Part shown: in pieces, positions 7,912 through 14,797 of the stretch
Numbering within the stretch: the first letter of the stretch is position 1
Layout of the letters: each line of letters starts with the position of its first letter
Assembly: GCA_029194675.1 (NCBI GenBank)
Contig: JARFXP010000006.1
Span: 1-64,000, forward strand
Direction of reading: 5' to 3'
Length of the DNA: 64,000 nt
From: Nitrospira sp.
GTDB lineage: Bacteria > Nitrospirota > Nitrospiria > Nitrospirales > Nitrospiraceae
Program-made: the position numbers and the translations under genes
Notes under the pieces: model-generated
Told to the model about the DNA's origin: nothing
Databases searched by the model: none
What the model saw: only the letters and a program-made list of their open reading frames with translations

Positions 7912-8085
7912 ATGAACGCGATACTCAGCCTCATAACGATTGCTACACCTCTGTTGGGCGTAGTCATGTATGGTCAGCCGGGCTTCATAGTTGGTGCGGG
8001 GATCGGGCTCGCGGCTTTCCTCATCAATTGGAAAACGGGGGATTCGATGAGATGCTTCGTCGTCGTCCAGAGACCGACCCCCTGA
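7912..8085 (+). CDS. Small membrane protein (57 residues)
   Basis: ATG at 7912 follows a GAGGAATTC ribosome site. The protein begins MNAILSLITIATPLLGVVMY and continues GFIVGAGIGLAAFLIN, giving two short membrane spans and a basic tail. No family is recognised. Its end overlaps the start of the ankyrin gene at 8052, suggesting translational coupling within putative cassette 1. Confidence 0.45.
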   Translation: MNAILSLITIATPLLGVVMYGQPGFIVGAGIGLAAFLINWKTGDSMRCFVVVQRPTP

Positions 8086-8435
8086 TGGAGAACCGCGAGT
8101 TTGTACATCGAAACCGATTCAGCATCGGCATGCACGCGGCAGCCGCTAGCGGTGACCTGATGACAGTCCAAATGTCTCTTTCTAATGGCGCGAACGTCAA
8201 CTGGAAGGCGCCCTACAACCACACGGCGCTCATGGAGGCTGCGGCATGGGGGTACGTGGAGATCGTTGAGGAACTATTGAAGCACGGTGCACTGGTGAAT
8301 CTAGTCAATGACTTCAGACAGACAGCGCTCGATAATGTCACGGAGAATCGGACCAACATGCCTGAGGATAAGAGGGCTAGAGTCATCACCATGCTGCGGC
8401 AGGCAGGCGGCAAGAGCGCAAAGGAGTTGACTTAA
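8052..8435 (+). CDS. Ankyrin-repeat protein
   Basis: From ATG at 8052 (127 residues) or ATG at 8085 (116 residues). Two to three ankyrin units are visible: GMHAAAASGDLMTVQMSLSN, then HTALMEAAAWGYVEIVEELL, and ALVNLVNDFRQTALDNV. Ankyrin repeats bind other proteins, and no catalytic domain is attached. The N-terminus overlaps the preceding small membrane gene. It is the last gene before the attC-like site at 8506, in the position expected of a cassette gene. The partner and role are unknown. Confidence 0.7.
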   Translation: MLRRRPETDPLMENREFVHRNRFSIGMHAAAASGDLMTVQMSLSNGANVNWKAPYNHTALMEAAAWGYVEIVEELLKHGALVNLVNDFRQTALDNVTENRTNMPEDKRARVITMLRQAGGKSAKELT

Positions 8436-8505
8436 GAATGGCGCTGAACTGGGCAAGACGCAGGTGCATCTGGCGTGAGTCTGATGGTGGCCGCAGTGAC
8501 GTACT

Positions 8506-8565
8506 GCCCAACAGCAGCATGCAGCGGACGGCGCTGCGCGCCGCCGCTGATGCTGAGCGTTAGCA
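8506..8565 (+). other. attC-like integron recombination site A
   Basis: A 60-bp imperfect palindrome bounded by GCCCAAC (a perfect RYYYAAC left core) and GTTAGCA (right core). The arms CAGCATGCAGCGGACGGCG and CGCCGCCGCTGATGCTG pair along 17 bases with two unpaired bases on the left arm, matching the extrahelical bases of attC hairpins. It lies about 70 bases after the ankyrin gene, in cassette orientation. Confidence 0.7.
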
Positions 8566-9196
8566 ACAGGTATCAAAATGCAAGGAGGTCTCGAATATGG
8601 GCTTCATGAGCTGGTCGCCCAGAGGCAAGCTGCAAAAAGATCCCAAGGAAATGATGGTAGCAGCTATCAAATCTTTCAACTCGGCAATGCAGCAAATGCG
8701 CGATTTGCCCAGCGACGACCCATGTCCCCGCATATGGGAAAGCGTAATTGGTGAATTGACAACCATTATTGGAACGAGGGCATATAACGACGGAGCTCTG
8801 CATATGCGTGCCCGAGCCTCTTATTACGCAGGGTGTTACAAAGAAGCCATTGGCGATATCAATGCTTTTTTCTCTGAGGGTCATCAATACGATCCTGTCG
8901 CTCATGGCGACCTATCTCCCCGGACTTTGCGGGCGATGGCACGAATCGGGTTGCAACAGTTTTCTGATGCAGAGAAAGACCTTCATGAGGAGATCCGACT
9001 GATGAAGGGGAACATGGATCAGCGGTCCATCAACCGCTCACGAGAGGGCTACTGGTTGCTCGTTTGCAAACACAAGGGCAACAAAAGTGCTGCCATCGAG
9101 GAACAGTCCAAGTTCTATTGAAGGTGCTAACCCCGCGCTGAAGACGGACCTTCGCAAGCGGGCTTCGCCGCTTGCTTCGGCGGCTCAGCGCGAACG
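8560..9196 (+). mobile_element. Putative integron gene cassette 2
   Basis: It begins TTAGCA directly after site A and ends at the G of site B. The left core of site B is TGCTAAC, the exact reverse complement of GTTAGCA. This second exact start/end match, with a different sequence from cassette 1, is hard to explain by chance. It contains one gene (8597-9121). Confidence 0.65.
8597..9121 (+). CDS. Hypothetical protein, helical TPR-like
   Basis: A 174-residue soluble protein with a strong AAGGAGG ribosome site. The segments HMRARASYYAGCYKEAIGDI and LRAMARIGLQQFSDAEKDLH have the small/large residue spacing of tetratricopeptide helices. No enzyme motif is seen. It is the only gene of putative cassette 2, starting 37 bases after the core site and stopping four bases before the next attC-like site. 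Function unknown. Confidence 0.65.
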   Translation: MGFMSWSPRGKLQKDPKEMMVAAIKSFNSAMQQMRDLPSDDPCPRIWESVIGELTTIIGTRAYNDGALHMRARASYYAGCYKEAIGDINAFFSEGHQYDPVAHGDLSPRTLRAMARIGLQQFSDAEKDLHEEIRLMKGNMDQRSINRSREGYWLLVCKHKGNKSAAIEEQSKFY

Positions 9197-9202
9197 TTCT
9201 AC
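9125..9202 (+). other. attC-like integron recombination site B
   Basis: A 78-bp site from left core TGCTAAC to right core GTTCTAC. Outer arms CGCGCTGA and TCAGCGCG pair perfectly. An inner hairpin GCAAGCGGGCTTC/GCCGCTTGC sits in the loop, as in longer attC sites. The cores deviate from the RYYYAAC/GTTRRRY consensus at two positions, but the left core matches the start of its own cassette exactly. Confidence 0.6.
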
Positions 9203-9630
9203 TGCAGCCGCCGCGAATCGTTGTCTTCGGGAAAACACCGTATCGCGCGCTGCTCACGCTTCCAGGGTTGAGGGTTCCACACGGTCTCGGAGTTTCGGCC
9301 TCCGTCGCTGAACTCGTTGACCAGACAAGGGGTGGCTTGCTGTTTCAGACGGATGGGTGGGAGTTCCAGATCCACGCCAGTCCTTTCCCCCTCCAGCACA
9401 AGAGACCGGTGCCCCTCGCTCAAGAGGTGTTGAGAGAAGCAGCAACGCCGGCGGGAGTACCCGATAGTCCAGACTCACAGTAGGCTTACGTGGGCTGGCT
9501 CACCGCCGCGCAGTAGGATGTGGCGCTTCGCATGTGAGCATGGCATACTGATGTCCTGAACGAGAAGGACTCCGTTCCTGGCGTCAGGCCCGTGGATTGG
9601 TGTCTGGAACATTGGTGGGGAGGGTAACCC
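9203..9630. other. Stretch without a convincing gene
   Basis: An open frame on the plus strand (about 9200-9483, containing GLRVPHGLGVSASVAELVDQ) has no ribosome site and no recognisable family. It may be a remnant of a third cassette, since it follows a right core GTTCTAC. No partner GTAGAAC core was found downstream. The last 30 bases carry the GGGGAGGG ribosome site of the antitoxin gene. Confidence 0.3.
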
Positions 9631-9831
9631 ATGTCGAGGGTAGACGAACTCAAAACAGAAATCGAGAGACTGCCCCACGAGGAGTTTGCCGAACTCGCCC
9701 GGTGGTTGTCAGAAAAAGATTGGGAACGGTGGGACAAGGAGATCGAAGCTGACTCTGCGGCGGGAACGCTGGATTTCCTGGTGCGTGAGGCGCTCGAAGA
9801 GAAAGCCCAAGGGACGCTCAAGGACCTGTGA
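9631..9831 (+). CDS. Antitoxin of a RelE-type toxin-antitoxin pair
   Basis: A 66-residue acidic, helical protein: SRVDELKTEIERLPHEEFAE, then LARWLSEKDWERWDKEIE, then a tail rich in Glu and Ala. This form (EI..LP..E...L..WL...D...WD.E) is common among small antitoxins paired with RelE-like toxins. The toxin gene overlaps its stop by four bases. It would bind and block the toxin and probably repress their shared promoter; no operator was identified. Confidence 0.75.
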   Translation: MSRVDELKTEIERLPHEEFAELARWLSEKDWERWDKEIEADSAAGTLDFLVREALEEKAQGTLKDL

Positions 9832-10091
9832 AACATCGCACAACGGCTCGGTTTTGGGCTTGCTATGCGAACCTCCCAGAAGCTGTCCAGAGAGTGGCCC
9901 GACACAACTTCGACCTCCTGAAAGAAAATCCCGCGCACCCGTCGCTGCACTTCAAAAAAGTCGGCAAGCTGTGGTCAGTGAGGGTTGGGCCTCACCACCG
10001 AGCACTGGCCGTTGAGGATGGGCCAGATTTCGTGTGGGTTTGGGTCGGACCTCATGATGAGTATGAGCGACGCATCAAGCAGCAGGGCTAA
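9828..10091 (+). CDS. RelE/ParE-superfamily toxin
   Basis: The 87-residue product starts at GTG 9828, inside the antitoxin stop. It reads TARFWACYANLPEAVQRVAR, then HPSLHFKKVGKLWSVRVGPH and ALAVEDGPDFVWVWVGPHDE, the pattern of RelE-like toxins that act on translating mRNA. The conserved C-terminal HDEYERRI is present, so it looks intact. Its TAA stop lies inside the weak attC-like site at 10086, the usual place for a cassette gene to end. Confidence 0.85.
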   Translation: MKHRTTARFWACYANLPEAVQRVARHNFDLLKENPAHPSLHFKKVGKLWSVRVGPHHRALAVEDGPDFVWVWVGPHDEYERRIKQQG

Positions 10092-10137
10092 CTCAGCGCT
10101 TCAGCAGCTCTCTTGCAGCGGCGGCTGAGCTTTAGGG
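10086..10137 (+). other. Weak attC-like site C
   Basis: A left core GGCTAAC (one mismatch to RYYYAAC), outer arms CTCAGC/GCTGAG, and a right core TTTAGGG that would need one change to be GTTAGGG. The spacing is about 52 bp. No cassette start with the matching TTAGCC was found, so this is either a decayed site or a terminator-like hairpin. Confidence 0.3.
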
Positions 10138-10183
10138 TGAACTCTTCGATGAGAGACGTGCATTGAACTCCTGCTCCAATACA

Positions 10184-10816
10184 TCACGATCCCGCCTTCG
10201 CTCGGTCCGCTGCACGCCAGAGGTACCAGGAGGCTGTCGTCCGATAGGGCTTCCATCGCTCGCCATATTGTAACAGCTGTTTTGGCGTGGGCATGGTGGG
10301 CCGTCGGTAGGCTATGCGGAAACCATTGCGCAGGCCGAAATCATCGACCGGCAACACATCAGGACGCCCCAACTGAAAAATCAGCAGCATCTCGACCGTC
10401 CATCGCCCGATGCCTCGGACTTCCACCAGCCGCCGGATAATCGCCTCATCAGCCAATTGCCTGATCATACGGCTTGTCGGCACAGTGCCATCGAGGGTCT
10501 TTGCAGCCAGATCGCGAAGCGCCAAAATCTTCGGTCGCGAGAAGCCGGCTTGCCTGACTGATCTCATATGCATGCCGAGCAGCTCATCCGGGCGAGGAAA
10601 TCTCCGCCCTGGAAAGAGCGCAATGAATCGCTTGAGGATGCTCTCCGCAGCTTTGTCATGGAGCTGTTGATAGGCGATCGCGCGGGCAAGCGATTCGAAC
10701 GGCGAACGGCGCGCTTTCGGCTTCAGCGTGAACGGACCAATCGCCTCGATCAACCGACACATGACTGGGTCAACCTGGGAAAGATAGTCGGTCGGTTCAG
10801 AATCGAGGTGACCCAT
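10184..10816 (-). CDS. DNA-3-methyladenine glycosylase, AlkA-type
   Basis: A 210-residue HhH-GPD base-excision repair enzyme. The helix-hairpin-helix and catalytic region reads LVEVRGIGRWTVEMLLIFQL, then GRPDVLPVDDFGLRNG, with the catalytic Asp in the VDDFG motif. The N-terminal part (SPFESLARAIAYQQLHDKAA) fits the substrate-binding helices. It removes alkylated purines from DNA. The length matches the short AlkA branch without the extra N-terminal domain of the E. coli protein. Its ATG abuts the stop of the upstream NmrA gene (shared base at 10816), so the two form an operon. Confidence 0.9.
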   Translation of the reverse strand: MGHLDSEPTDYLSQVDPVMCRLIEAIGPFTLKPKARRSPFESLARAIAYQQLHDKAAESILKRFIALFPGRRFPRPDELLGMHMRSVRQAGFSRPKILALRDLAAKTLDGTVPTSRMIRQLADEAIIRRLVEVRGIGRWTVEMLLIFQLGRPDVLPVDDFGLRNGFRIAYRRPTMPTPKQLLQYGERWKPYRTTASWYLWRAADRAKAGS

Positions 10817-11766
10817 TACGTCAGTGGAATGCGGCTCTTGTTCTGCGCCAGCCAGGCATCGAACGTCTGGAGTTCGGAATTCAAGCTCCTCGCAACGGCT
10901 GGATTGCGCGCCCCACAGAATGCCTCATTGAAATCGCGCTTGAACTGAAACATGTTGCCGAGGTCATCCGCGCCCTTGAAACCGAACGCTCGATACTGTT
11001 CCGGAGTCACCGCATTGTACCCCACAGGTTGCCCCATGGCCTTGGCCATCGCCGCCGCCATTTCTTGGCCGGTCAAATGTTCACCGGCAATCCCGACCGT
11101 CTTTCCGATGTATTCTTGACCTCTCCTGAAAATTCCAAAGGCACACTTGCCGATGTCCTCGACCGCGATCCCCGGCAGCTTTCTGTCTCCCATGGGCAGG
11201 GTAAACAGCAAGGTGCCGTCCGAAGCTCTCTTCGGTCCCATTCCGAAGGAGATCAAATTGTCCCAATAAAAGGACGTCAACAGAAAGGTCACGGGAAGCC
11301 CCAACTTGGTGAACTCTCGCTCTACTTCTCCCTTCACATCAAAGTGTGGAACTTTGTACTTACCCATCAACGTCGGCATACGGTTATCCGACAGAGGCAC
11401 CCACTTGCGTGTATCTTCCAACGTCGACCAGATCACATGTCGCACACCTGCTTCCTTCGCCGCTTCCGCTTGACTCTTCGCCTGCGCATATTCTTTTTCC
11501 GGAGAAAGATGTTCCCAGAAATTGGTCAGACAGAAAACTCCGTAGGCGCCCGCGAAGGCGCGCTTCAGACCGGCCGCATCGTCCAGATCGGCAGGTACTA
11601 CTTCAGCGCCAAGCTTGACGAGAGCCTTGGCTTTGTCCGAATTCACATCCCTCGTCAATGCACGAGCGACAAAGGTCTTGTCTGGATCGTTCACGATTGC
11701 CCGCACCAGCCCTCCACCCTGCATACCGGTTGCACCCACGACGGCGATGATTTTTCTCTCAGCCAT
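10816..11766 (-). CDS. NmrA-like NAD(P)-binding protein
   Basis: A 316-residue Rossmann protein starting at ATG 11766 (AAAGGGG ribosome site eight bases away). The nucleotide-binding motif is IIAVVGATGMQGGGLVRAI. The later segment EAAKEAGVRHVIWSTLEDTR is typical of the NmrA/HSCARG branch of atypical short-chain dehydrogenases. The Tyr-X3-Lys catalytic pair is not evident, as is usual for NmrA proteins, which often sense NADPH rather than catalyse. It lies immediately upstream of the glycosylase gene. A different NmrA-type fragment occurs at 32130-32280. Confidence 0.85.
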   Translation of the reverse strand: MAERKIIAVVGATGMQGGGLVRAIVNDPDKTFVARALTRDVNSDKAKALVKLGAEVVPADLDDAAGLKRAFAGAYGVFCLTNFWEHLSPEKEYAQAKSQAEAAKEAGVRHVIWSTLEDTRKWVPLSDNRMPTLMGKYKVPHFDVKGEVEREFTKLGLPVTFLLTSFYWDNLISFGMGPKRASDGTLLFTLPMGDRKLPGIAVEDIGKCAFGIFRRGQEYIGKTVGIAGEHLTGQEMAAAMAKAMGQPVGYNAVTPEQYRAFGFKGADDLGNMFQFKRDFNEAFCGARNPAVARSLNSELQTFDAWLAQNKSRIPLT

Positions 11767-11814
11767 GATGGTCACCCCTTTCTAAACCAGGATTACAGTC
11801 GGTCTCGTTGTACG

Positions 11815-12546
11815 TCACATGACAATCCCACCACCGGCCTGGATCGTCTGCCCTGTGAGCCATCGAGCCTCCTCGCTCACGATGAACGCCACCACGTCGG
11901 CAATATCTTTTGGCACACCGAGCCGCTTCATAGGCGAGAGCTCGATGCCCATCTGCCGATACTCTTCCGTCATCATCCCGGTCTCGGTGAAACCCGGCGA
12001 GACCGTATTCACCGTGATCCCCCTTGGAGCCAACTCTTGCGCCAATCCCTTGGTGTATTGCTCCAGCGCCGCCTTGCTTCCGAGATAGGCCGTGGCTCCA
12101 GGAAAGCGCTGATGTGTCCCACCGGTTGAGATATTCACGATACGCCCGCCGTCCTTCAGCGCTCTGGCCGCTTCCTGCATGGCAAAGTACGGTCCCTTGG
12201 CATTCAGGGCGATCACGCCATCAAAGTCTTCCTCGGTCGTTTCCTCAAGCGGCTTCGGCATGAACTTGCCCGCGTTGTTCACGAGAATATCCAACCGGTT
12301 GAACTGTTTCACCGTATCGACGACGAGCCGGCGCGCGTCCGCCACATGACTCATGTCGGCTTGGACCGCGAGTGCCTTACCGCCTTTGCCTTGGATTCCC
12401 GCAACGACCAGTTGAGCTTTCTCCGCACTCTTCGAATAGTTCACCACGACGATCGCGCCTTCTTCGGCCAATCGCTCCGCAATCGAGCGACCGATTCCGG
12501 TGGAGGCCCCCGTCACAATCGCCACTTTCCCGCTCAATGATTTCAT
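11815..12546 (-). CDS. SDR-family oxidoreductase (FabG-like)
   Basis: A 243-residue classical short-chain dehydrogenase. It has the cofactor motif VAIVTGASTGIGRSIAERL, the structural motif ILVNNAG, catalytic Ser in RIVNISTGG, and YLGSK as the Tyr-X3-Lys pair. The end, ARWLTGQTIQAGGGIVM, is that of FabG-like 3-oxoacyl or glucose dehydrogenase relatives. The substrate cannot be told. It is preceded by a MITE at 12566-12774, only 20 bases upstream of its start, which probably replaced or altered its promoter. Confidence 0.9.
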   Translation of the reverse strand: MKSLSGKVAIVTGASTGIGRSIAERLAEEGAIVVVNYSKSAEKAQLVVAGIQGKGGKALAVQADMSHVADARRLVVDTVKQFNRLDILVNNAGKFMPKPLEETTEEDFDGVIALNAKGPYFAMQEAARALKDGGRIVNISTGGTHQRFPGATAYLGSKAALEQYTKGLAQELAPRGITVNTVSPGFTETGMMTEEYRQMGIELSPMKRLGVPKDIADVVAFIVSEEARWLTGQTIQAGGGIVM

Positions 12547-12565
12547 CCGCTCGGCTCCTCTTTAA

Positions 12566-12774
12566 CCCACATTGTTCATGAGCACTTCTGCTGCAATTGT
12601 GGACTCGCCGCTGCGACTAGCCGACATGCGGCTCAGCTGCATGTTGGCGGGCGGACTCGCCGCTCGGTCGGTCAACAGACTGTTTCAAGTCTGCCTCCCT
12701 TCCTCGCGGCTCCGCGCGCCCGTCTCGCCTGGCGACTCCGCAATTTCGCGACAAACTGTCATGAATAATGTGGG
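12566..12774. mobile_element. 209-bp MITE, copy 2, inverted relative to copy 1
   Basis: It runs from CCCACATTGTTCATGA to TCATGAATAATGTGGG and matches the reverse complement of the element at 469-678 through most of its length. The flanks are TTAA on the left and TAAT on the right, so the target duplication is less clear than for copy 1. It separates the SDR gene start from the end of the nitroreductase gene. Confidence 0.85.
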
Positions 12775-12782
12775 TAATCCTG

Positions 12783-13379
12783 TTATGCGATGGGATTCCC
12801 CCACTGTCCGAAGAATGTCCATTCTCCAATCGGCCGGCGACTCCGGGGCCGGAATTCACGCTCTCGCAGCCGCTCTGGAAGCGCAGCTGGATCACCTGGA
12901 TAGCCGATGGCGATCATCGCAACCGGTTCGTAGCCCGAAGGAATCTTGAGATCGACCCGCGCCTTCTCCACGTCGAAACCTGCCATCTGATGAGCGGCCA
13001 AGCCGCCGGCAGTTGCTTGCAAGACGAGATTCTCCGCCGCCAATCCCGTATCGTGAAAGGCATGCCGGTTCGGCTTGCCGTCATCCTCGAAATTCATGCC
13101 GGCGACCGAGAGCATCAGCACCGGCGCGCGGAAAGCCCACCTCCGGTTCCCCTCCGCCAGACAATCAAACAGCCGCTTCCATTCCGTTTCGTGGTCGTGC
13201 TTACTCGCCACGATAAATCGCCACGGCTGCTCGTTATTCGACGAAGGCGCCCATCGAGCCGCTTCGAAAAGAGTTCGTAATAGATCGGACCCTATAGGTC
13301 GCTCATCGAAGGCGCGCGAACTCCAACGCCAAGCGAGCAAGTCATGGATTGGATACTGCGTATGCGCGGGCTTCTCCAT
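12783..13379 (-). CDS. Nitroreductase-family protein
   Basis: A 198-residue FMN-dependent oxidoreductase. It begins HDLLAWRWSSRAFDERPI and has the cofactor-contact segment LFEAARWAPSSNNEQPWRFI and the later QATAGGLAAHQMAGFD, all standard for the family. The ATG at 13379 is chosen; upstream in-frame codons are part of the overlapping outer-membrane factor gene, whose end lies at 13342. It may reduce quinones, nitro compounds or flavins with NAD(P)H. Its 3' end touches the MITE. Confidence 0.9.
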   Translation of the reverse strand: MEKPAHTQYPIHDLLAWRWSSRAFDERPIGSDLLRTLFEAARWAPSSNNEQPWRFIVASKHDHETEWKRLFDCLAEGNRRWAFRAPVLMLSVAGMNFEDDGKPNRHAFHDTGLAAENLVLQATAGGLAAHQMAGFDVEKARVDLKIPSGYEPVAMIAIGYPGDPAALPERLREREFRPRSRRPIGEWTFFGQWGNPIA

Positions 13380-14796
13380 GGCCACTATCCTTCTTCGGAT
13401 TCTCGCCCGGTTGGCTCTCGGGAGACCACCCACCTCCGAGTGCCCTGTACAGCTGCACAATTGAGGAGAGCAGCAACCGTCGCGTACTGGTCAAGGCCAG
13501 CTCCGCCTCGAACAGATTTCTCCGCGCGACGAGGACGTCAAGATAGTTTGCCAGGCCTCCTCTATAGCGAAGTTCGGCGAGTTTCAACGCCGACTGCAGC
13601 GCCGTGACCTGTTGTTGCTGGGACTCGCCCTGACTGCGTGCCGTCCGAACGGCGATGAGCGAGTCCTCGACTTCACGAAAGGCCGTCAACACCGTCTGTT
13701 GATACTGTGCCAATGCCTCCTTGGTTTGAGCTTCCACCGTTTCCTGCTCGAAACCCAGTATTTGAGCATTGAAGATAGGAGCCGCCAACGCGGCGCCGAG
13801 CACACCGAAGTGGCCCGTACTTGCGAAGATCGATTGCAATGCGGGATTAGCCGCACCGGCCATCGCGGTCAACGTGATTTTGGGGAATCGCGCGGCCTTG
13901 GCGGCTCCGATACGGGCGTTGGCGGCCGCCAACTGCCGTTCGGCAACCGCCACATCGGGACGGCGCTGCAACAGCTCGGACGGCAAGCCTGCGGGAACGT
14001 TCGGGGGCAGTGCTTGCTCGTCCAATGAACGGCCGCGGGCCATGCTGAAGGGTTTGCGGCCCAGGAGCACGCTCAACTCGTTCTCGGTTTGAACCATCCG
14101 TCGTTGGAGTTCCGCCGTACGGGCCGCCGCATTGGCTCGTTCCGCTTCAAACTGATCGGCGTCCAGTTTGGAAGTCATCCCCTGGCGCAACCGTGCTTGG
14201 GCAATCCGCACGGACTCTTCCCAGGATTGCAGCGTTCGCTTTGCGATATCGAGCTGGAGGTCGAACTGGAGAAGATTGAAGTAGGTTTCGGCCACTGTGC
14301 TGACCAGTTGAATCGCCACCGCACGGCGGTTCTCTTCCTTGGACAACAAGTCGGCGCGAGCCGCCTCGTTGGCTCGTCTGATGCGGCCCCACAGATCCAG
14401 CTCCCACGACATGTTGCCTTCGAAGTAATAGTTGAACGGATTGGGAAAGCCGGGAACCAAGAACACTGTGCGACGGGCGGCCGGCGCGTTCACTGCGGCC
14501 GTGATTTGCGGTAAAAAGTCCGTTCGGGCGATGAGGGCCCTTGCCCGAAACTCATCGATGGTCGCAACGGCCCGCCGGAGATCCCAATTGTTCTCAAGAG
14601 CCGCCCGAATGAGCCGCTGCAGCTGTTCATCACGCAGAAGATCCCACCATGGCAGATTCGCCATTGAGGGCAGGTCCGACGGACCTTCCGCCATGCGGAA
14701 AGCATTCTCTGTGTCGGCCTTGGGCCTGGTGTAATCAGGACCCATAGCACAGGATAGAAGAAGACACGCAAGTCCGATGGCCAAGATCGTACGCAT
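13342..14796 (-). CDS. RND efflux outer-membrane factor, NodT/OprM type (set 1)
   Basis: A 484-residue lipoprotein: IGLACLLLSCAMGPDYTRP gives the signal peptide with a lipobox Cys. Two TolC-type repeats follow, with signatures WWDLLRDEQLQRLIRAAL and AELRYRGGLANYLDVLVARR. It forms the outer-membrane channel of a tripartite pump. It is the third gene of an operon transcribed adaptor, permease, channel, with its ATG two bases after the permease stop. The last 38 bases overlap the nitroreductase start. Confidence 0.92.
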   Translation of the reverse strand: MRTILAIGLACLLLSCAMGPDYTRPKADTENAFRMAEGPSDLPSMANLPWWDLLRDEQLQRLIRAALENNWDLRRAVATIDEFRARALIARTDFLPQITAAVNAPAARRTVFLVPGFPNPFNYYFEGNMSWELDLWGRIRRANEAARADLLSKEENRRAVAIQLVSTVAETYFNLLQFDLQLDIAKRTLQSWEESVRIAQARLRQGMTSKLDADQFEAERANAAARTAELQRRMVQTENELSVLLGRKPFSMARGRSLDEQALPPNVPAGLPSELLQRRPDVAVAERQLAAANARIGAAKAARFPKITLTAMAGAANPALQSIFASTGHFGVLGAALAAPIFNAQILGFEQETVEAQTKEALAQYQQTVLTAFREVEDSLIAVRTARSQGESQQQQVTALQSALKLAELRYRGGLANYLDVLVARRNLFEAELALTSTRRLLLSSIVQLYRALGGGWSPESQPGENPKKDSGHGEARAYAVSNP

Positions 14797-14797
14797 G

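Larger units (their letters stand above)
7597..8559 (+). mobile_element. Putative integron gene cassette 1
   Basis: The unit begins at the TT of GTTGGGC (7596-7602) and ends at the G of the attC-like site 8506-8565. The attC left core is GCCCAAC, the exact reverse complement of GTTGGGC. This is what a cassette must have so that its excised circle carries a matched attC. It holds two small membrane proteins and an ankyrin protein, all on the plus strand. Three genes per cassette is more than usual. Confidence 0.6.

Noticed and set aside
11029-12129. A 366-codon plus-strand frame across the NmrA and SDR genes
   Set aside because: It crosses two well-supported genes on the other strand and shows no domain; it is a shadow.
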